A stretch of 57,783 nt of DNA, taken from Bacteroidales bacterium UBA5197. GTDB taxonomy: Bacteria > Bacteroidota > Bacteroidia > Bacteroidales > Lentimicrobiaceae. The DNA is taken from positions 1-57,783 of the forward strand of contig DHVX01000011.1 of the NCBI GenBank assembly GCA_002412885.1, in the 5' to 3' direction. The translations under genes and the position numbers were made by a program. Numbering within the stretch: position 1 is the stretch's first letter; the number at the start of each line of letters is the position of its first letter. Below the pieces are notes generated by a model. The model had not been told where the DNA came from and searched no databases. It saw only the letters and a program-made list of their open reading frames with translations. Below are positions 53,235-57,783 of this stretch, piece after piece.

Positions 53235-53306
53235 GGCTCCGTAGTTCAACGGATAGAACGGAAGTTTCCTAAACTTTAAATACAGGTTCGATTCCTGTCG
53301 GGGCTA
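53235..53306 (+). tRNA. tRNA-Arg (CCT)
   Basis: 72 nt. Acceptor GGCTCCG pairs with CGGGGCT (two G-U pairs). D-stem is GTTC/GAAC, anticodon stem GAAGT/ACTTT with loop TTCCTAA (anticodon CCT, reads AGG), and T-arm ACAGG TTCGATT CCTGT. CCA is not encoded. A terminator follows at 53319. Confidence 0.93.
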
Positions 53307-53318
53307 CAAAAAGTAAAT

Positions 53319-53346
53319 GCTCGGCTGCAATGCCGGGCTTTTTTTT
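53319..53346 (+). terminator. Intrinsic terminator after tRNA-Arg
   Basis: Stem GCTCGGC/GCCGGGC (one wobble) with a 6-nt loop, followed by a run of eight or more T residues. Confidence 0.85.
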
Positions 53347-53353
53347 GTGATTG

Positions 53354-55417
53354 TCAAAACCTCATCTCCACACCCGCATAAAAATGCCGTGGCAATCCGG
53401 GGTAATAGTAACGTGGTTCATTGTTTCCAAAACCCAGGGCATTTACAAGAAGCATGGAAGCATAATGTGTGTTGGTCAGGTTATTGATTCCTGCATACAA
53501 TTTAAAAATTCCTGCTTTTCTGATCTGAAATTGATTTGCGGCCTTTAAGTTGAGCAGAAAATAGCCTTCATATTTCAATGTATTTGCATCGTTTATATAC
53601 TGATTGCCGGTGTATTGCAGGTGAGTGAAAAACTCCAGCTTTTTATATGGGTTCCACGAAAGCTGTAATTGTGCATATTGATCAGGGATGCCGGGCAGAT
53701 CATTGCCATCGTGTGTATTTCCATCATCGGTAAAGTCGATGAAACTGTTTCGGGAAAATGTGTAGCTGAAAGTTGTATTCAGTTTCCCCGGGAAGCTGCT
53801 GAAATCCAGAATCCGGTTGCGCAGTAAAAGCTCAAGTCCCTGATGGCGGGTTTTGCCGGCATTCATTCCGGTGAAGATATCTTCTGTAATCCGCTTGGTT
53901 ACCAGCAGGTTGTTTAGCTCAATCCAATAAAGGGTAACCTCTGCTTCAACGGCTTTTTCAAAGAGGTTAAACCGGGCTCCGGTTTCGTATTGCATGCCTT
54001 GTTCGGGTTTGATATCGGGGTTAACATCGCCGGCTGGTAACAGGGTTTCTTCGGGCGAAGGCATTGAAAAGCCATGGCCAACCGAAGAATAAAGGGCAAT
54101 TTGATCACTTACTGCATAGTTCACCCCGATTCGCGGTGAAACGATCAGCGGGAAATCACGTTTGCCCGATTGATCGCCATTGGTTGCAAATAAATCGGTG
54201 AGGTTGTAGCGAATGTGGTTCAGGGTTCCGGCCATCGAAAGGCTGAGTCGGGATGTCGGCCTGTAATTCATGATGGCAAACACACTGAACTGATTGCGGT
54301 TTTCACGATTTTCGTTCAGCAGGGTTTCATCCTTGTCAAGTTTCCATTTGTACTGTTCCGCAATCCAGTCAATGCCAAGCACCCAGTCGGTTACTGGTCT
54401 GTAATAACTCAGTTTATTTCGGATTCCGGCACTCAGGGTTTGTTCACTGAGGTTATTGAAGGGGCGTTTTTCAAAGTTATCGCTCCATTTTCCATGAAGG
54501 GTTAGCTCATTGGTAAGCTTTGGCGAAATAATGTTTGTGAGTGTGACACCTGCCATGGCTTTTTTGTTTTTCTTGTGCCCTTCTATGGCTTCCCAGTTGG
54601 CTGCAGCAGCCTTCGGATCATTTTCAAATTGAGTTTTGCCCAGCGAACTTGGGATTTCGCCATCCGAACTGCCCAGCAACAGGGTTGATTTCAGTGACCA
54701 TTTGGGTTGTTTCCAATTTGCTGTTGTTATGAATGATGTGCGTTTGTATTCATTGTTTGCCCGGTAGCCGTCCGATTGCAGATGGCTGAGACTTCCCCAC
54801 AGCCTGGTATTCGGGGTATTTATTGTTCCTGAAATATTGGTTCTCAAGGTGTTGAAACTTCCGTAGTTCAAGCTGAATACTCCTTCATTCTGCTGTTTTT
54901 CAGGTGTGAATAAGTTGATACTTCCACCCAATCCTGAGCCATAAAGCGCTGAGGAAGGACCTCTGAGCACTTCAATCCGCCCGAGACTTTGCTGGTCAAT
55001 TTCTTCGGGTGCCGATATACCATCGGAAGCTGTAATCGGGATGTTGTTGAGGTATGATCTGATGCGGTTGGTATTGTAGGGCGTGCGACTTCCCATTCCC
55101 CTGATGACGATGCGGTTGGTTGCATAAGTTCCGCTTTGCATGCTTACGCCTGGAATGGTGTTGAGCGTTGTGGCCATATTGTTGCCGTCGGAAAGTAGAA
55201 GATCGTCAGCGCCAAGCACCGAGAGATTCCCGGGGAATGTTTGCAATCGGGTACTTAACTGATAACCTTCAATGGTGACCGGCTCAAGTATAATTGTGGA
55301 ATCAGGTTTCTGATTGTTAGGTAGTTTCTGATCAGCAGATTGGGCATGGGTATCAAGCAGGCATGATAGGAGAGCCAGGGTGATTGAGATTTTGATTAAG
55401 ATAAGCGAATCGAGCAT
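53354..55417 (-). CDS. TonB-dependent receptor, siderophore/ferric-citrate type
   Basis: 687 aa. Signal peptide ends near THAQS. A TonB-box-like VTIEGYQL is followed by a plug domain (NNMATTLNTIPGVSMQSG, RIEVLRGPSSALYGSGLGGSINL) and a 22-strand barrel to a C-terminal aromatic (GVEMRF). No SusC-type CarboxypepD-like extension and no adjacent SusD, so it is more like FecA/BtuB-type metal or cofactor receptors than glycan SusC. Energy would come from the ExbB/ExbD operon at 43-45 kb with a TonB encoded elsewhere. Substrate unknown. Confidence 0.92.
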   Translation of the reverse strand: MLDSLILIKISITLALLSCLLDTHAQSADQKLPNNQKPDSTIILEPVTIEGYQLSTRLQTFPGNLSVLGADDLLLSDGNNMATTLNTIPGVSMQSGTYATNRIVIRGMGSRTPYNTNRIRSYLNNIPITASDGISAPEEIDQQSLGRIEVLRGPSSALYGSGLGGSINLFTPEKQQNEGVFSLNYGSFNTLRTNISGTINTPNTRLWGSLSHLQSDGYRANNEYKRTSFITTANWKQPKWSLKSTLLLGSSDGEIPSSLGKTQFENDPKAAAANWEAIEGHKKNKKAMAGVTLTNIISPKLTNELTLHGKWSDNFEKRPFNNLSEQTLSAGIRNKLSYYRPVTDWVLGIDWIAEQYKWKLDKDETLLNENRENRNQFSVFAIMNYRPTSRLSLSMAGTLNHIRYNLTDLFATNGDQSGKRDFPLIVSPRIGVNYAVSDQIALYSSVGHGFSMPSPEETLLPAGDVNPDIKPEQGMQYETGARFNLFEKAVEAEVTLYWIELNNLLVTKRITEDIFTGMNAGKTRHQGLELLLRNRILDFSSFPGKLNTTFSYTFSRNSFIDFTDDGNTHDGNDLPGIPDQYAQLQLSWNPYKKLEFFTHLQYTGNQYINDANTLKYEGYFLLNLKAANQFQIRKAGIFKLYAGINNLTNTHYASMLLVNALGFGNNEPRYYYPGLPRHFYAGVEMRF

Positions 55418-55436
55418 TTCGGATTTTTAAAAGGGA

Positions 55437-55612
55437 CGAGGGACGGAAGTAAGGGGCGAGGGACGAGGGGCGAGAGACGGGAAGAAGGGACGAGGGACGG
55501 AAGTAAGGGGCGAGGGGCGAGGGACGGGAAGAAGGGGCGAGGGGCGAGGGACGAGGGGCGAGGGACGGAAGTAAGGGGCGAGGGACGAGGGAAAGGGACG
55601 AGGGACGTTTTC
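55437..55612. repeat. G-rich degenerate tandem repeat (GGGACGAGGGACGG type)
   Basis: Units of GGGACGAGGGACGGAAGTAA and GGGGCGAGG recur about ten times, irregularly, between the TonB receptor and the sugar dehydrogenase gene. At 55627-55670 they pass into CCGACCTCTGACCTC units. Units are too variable for CRISPR. Confidence 0.8.
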
Positions 55613-55668
55613 AGGACAAGGGGATATCCGACCTCCGACCTCTGACCTCTGACCTCTGCCCTCCGGCC

Positions 55669-57102
55669 TCACTCTCTTCCCACCGGCACCAACCTCACAA
55701 TCTTCCCCGGATTTTCGGTAGCTACATAAATCAGCCCGTCATTACCAACCACCACATTCCTTACACGCCCTATGCCTTCGAGCAGTTTTTCGGTGTGCAT
55801 TACCGAGTGGCCGTTGATTACCACCCTTTCCAGATACTCAAACCGCAATGAACCTATAAAAAGATTGTTTTGCCACTTTTTATATTTATCGCCGGTGAGG
55901 AAAGTCATTCCGCAAGGCGCAATTGACGGTGTCCAGTAATGCACGGGTTGCTCCATTCCTTCTTTTTCTGTTAACTCTGTGAGAATGGTGCCGTTGTAGT
56001 TAATTCCGTAAGAAATAACGGGCCAGCCATAGTTTTTCCCCGGTTCAACCAGATTTAATTCATCACCACCCTTCGGGCCATGTTCGGATACCCACAGCTC
56101 CCCGGTTTGCGGATGTATGCTTGTGCCTTGCTGATTGCGGTGGCCGTAACTGTATATGGATGCAATGGCTCCTTTTGTATTTACAAACGGATTGTCCTTT
56201 GGAATTGAACCATCATCGTTAATGCGGTGCATTTTCCCGTTGGCATTGTCGAGTTTCTGCGGGAAATCGAAGTGCTGACCCCGGTCTCCGATTCCGAAAA
56301 ACAGATGTCCTTTATCATCAAAGGCAAGTTTACATCCGTAGTGATGCGATCTGTCGGTGAATGGATCTCCCGTAAAAATCACCTGCTGATCCACCAGTTT
56401 ATTTCCATCAAGCTTAGCCCGCATAATGGCTGTATTGCTGTTGGAATTTCCCTTTTCGGGATTCAGGGCACTGTAAGCGATATAAATCCAGCCATTCTTT
56501 GCGTAGTCGGGATGCAGGCATAAGTCGAGCAAACCGCCCTGACCTTTTGCCTTGATGGGCGGCAATCCCTGAATGGGCAGTGACAGTTTTCCTTTTGAAA
56601 AACGATGTAAAGTTCCGGCTCTTTCCGAAATCAGCAGATCCCCATCTGGCAGAAACACAAGACCCCAGGGCACATCCAACCCTGTAACTACCGTTTCAAC
56701 AATAAAATCCTGCACTTCCGATTTTGTCACCTCTCCTGCTTTAACTGCAGGTTTCAGTGAACTTCTGTCATCAGGAATCCCTTTTTTGACATAGGCAGCA
56801 AGTTCTTCAAGTTCTGAATCTGAAAAGGTATTCTGAAATGCCGGCATACCCTCAGATTCTATTCCCAGTTTTATGCTGTTGATGACCGAAGCGTTGTCAG
56901 GTTCATCCATCCACTTTTTTGCAGTGAACTTTTCCAGGTTATCGCCGTGGCATCCTGCACAATAGGTCTGGTAATTGAGGGCTGCAGAATTTTCTTCGGA
57001 GCTTCTGCTGGCAGATGGTTCATTTTTCAATGACATAAGCCCCATCATTCCTGCAAACACTGCAGCAAAGAGGACAGTTGAAATGATCAGTGTTCGTTTC
57101 AC
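55669..57102 (-). CDS. PQQ-type soluble sugar dehydrogenase fused to an N-terminal cytochrome c
   Basis: 477 aa. An N-terminal helix/signal is followed by a cytochrome c domain (about 40-115) with heme motif CAGCH (C48, C51, H52) and a candidate Met ligand in EGMPAF. From about 130 a six-blade glucose/sorbosone dehydrogenase propeller begins: TGLDVPWGLVFLPDGDLLISERAG, DRSHHYGCKLAFD, HGPKGGDELN. The enzyme should oxidise aldose sugars in the periplasm and pass electrons to its own heme. The start codon is GTG at 57102; PQQ genes are not in the window, so cofactor supply is unknown. Confidence 0.9.
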   Translation of the reverse strand: MKRTLIISTVLFAAVFAGMMGLMSLKNEPSASRSSEENSAALNYQTYCAGCHGDNLEKFTAKKWMDEPDNASVINSIKLGIESEGMPAFQNTFSDSELEELAAYVKKGIPDDRSSLKPAVKAGEVTKSEVQDFIVETVVTGLDVPWGLVFLPDGDLLISERAGTLHRFSKGKLSLPIQGLPPIKAKGQGGLLDLCLHPDYAKNGWIYIAYSALNPEKGNSNSNTAIMRAKLDGNKLVDQQVIFTGDPFTDRSHHYGCKLAFDDKGHLFFGIGDRGQHFDFPQKLDNANGKMHRINDDGSIPKDNPFVNTKGAIASIYSYGHRNQQGTSIHPQTGELWVSEHGPKGGDELNLVEPGKNYGWPVISYGINYNGTILTELTEKEGMEQPVHYWTPSIAPCGMTFLTGDKYKKWQNNLFIGSLRFEYLERVVINGHSVMHTEKLLEGIGRVRNVVVGNDGLIYVATENPGKIVRLVPVGRE

Positions 57103-57783
57103 GGTTAAAATGTATTAATGTGTCTGTTCATATGTTATTAAACAACCGATGAAACATAATTGTTGCTGAATTAATTGAAGTACGAGGTTATGTTTAGATT
57201 ATCCGGTTTTCCTTACAAAGAAAAACTGAAATGAAAAGAAGTGTCGGTATTTACGCTTGAGTAAAGAAGAGCTCAAATTTTCAGTATCCGCGGAAACGAC
57301 CTTCTAAAATTGACTTCCGGGATTGATCGTTGAGCAATCTGAAAACAGGAATAATAATAACATTATGGTTAAATTTTAGGCAGTCGTTGAGCGGATACGA
57401 GGCCTAACGGCCTGAGTGACAGAAAAATTGGATTAAGTGACTCAAGCAATGGCCGAAGGAGGCAGACGCATCTCTTTTCTTTATCTTACCTTTTGCTTAA
57501 TCAAAAGGTAACCAAAACTCAAGGCTTCCTAAAAATTGGCTAAAGGCAAGCTGCGATTTTTACAGGAAGAAATGAGGTTGTTACATTCTCCCTCTGCTTT
57601 GCACCGATGTACAATAATTTTCTGAGCTACGACTTAGTTAGTCGGTTGCATTTCTTCTTTATTTATCTGCAGCCTGCCTTCTTAACGCCATTTTTAGAAG
57701 GCCGGTCCCGTCTTTTTGACATTATCACCTAATCTTTATACCCGAAAGGCTTGCCTAAATCCGCAAAGAAGAGCTCAGATTTT
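57103..57783. other. Gene-free region with a dispersed phylum-type repeat
   Basis: No supportable gene. AAGAAGAGCTCAAATTTT at about 57266-57283 recurs as AAGAAGAGCTCAGATTTT at the window end, and the hairpin ACCTTTTG-CTTAAT-CAAAAGGT lies at about 57488-57509. These look like parts of an intergenic repeat. Confidence 0.55.

Noticed and set aside
53354..55417. SusC-type glycan transporter
   Set aside because: Length is below SusC size, there is no N-terminal CarboxypepD-like domain and no SusD neighbour.
55437..55612. Possible CRISPR array or coding minisatellite
   Set aside because: Units vary in length and sequence, and the open frame is a by-product of the composition.

Overview
The window comes from a member of the Bacteroidota, probably Bacteroidales-like and environmental. 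The evidence is three proteins with type IX secretion C-terminal sorting tails, an IPExxxVDY-family gene near rnc-fabF-acpP, the ExbB/ExbD1/ExbD2 arrangement typical of the phylum, a TonB-dependent receptor, TAnnTTTG promoter boxes, and phylum-style intergenic oligonucleotide repeats. Gene order looks chromosomal, with no plasmid or phage backbone.

Layout: 0-8.4 kb holds envelope and metabolic genes on the minus strand (sulfatase-type phosphoglycerol transferase, glycerophosphodiesterase, M20 amidohydrolase, MBL hydrolase, NlpE/META lipoprotein, two secreted proteins of unknown role). 8.7-12.6 kb is an accessory patch: a DUF4143 ATPase behind a 32-bp palindromic repeat array, a type IX-secreted FG-GAP protein, and a fragment of a second ATPase copy. 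The fused acyl-CoA mutase icmF follows (13-16.4 kb), then an 820-bp tandem gene duplication. At 18.2-24 kb an IPExxxVDY gene and rnc-fabF-acpP are separated by two opposite-strand type IX-secreted paralogs.

The 24.3-33.3 kb stretch is the most unusual gene cluster. Four proteins carry short double-CxxC zinc ribbons: a 1201-aa surface protein with a C-terminal ribbon, an AIM24-like protein, a type II membrane protein with six ribbons, and a Yip1-like membrane protein. With them are two small membrane proteins and a c-heme lipoprotein. They look like a membrane-associated system; no function is assigned.

An IS110-family element (33.6-35.1 kb) sits inside a copy of a short interspersed repeat. 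An empty copy elsewhere in the window lets its ends and a candidate bridge RNA be placed. After it come mnmA, the divergent threonine-degradation pair (Tdh-like dehydrogenase and kbl), a beta-CASP nuclease, an IS1182-like element inside an 8-bp microsatellite, the Exb operon, tRNA-Ser, asparaginase, TatD, a family 9 glycosyltransferase, LOG, lipB, an M64 peptidase, tRNA-Arg with a rearranged remnant beside it, a TonB receptor, and a cytochrome c/PQQ-type sugar dehydrogenase. Short mobile repeats with 20-bp terminal inverted repeats and an 8-bp target duplication lie upstream of lipB and near tRNA-Arg.
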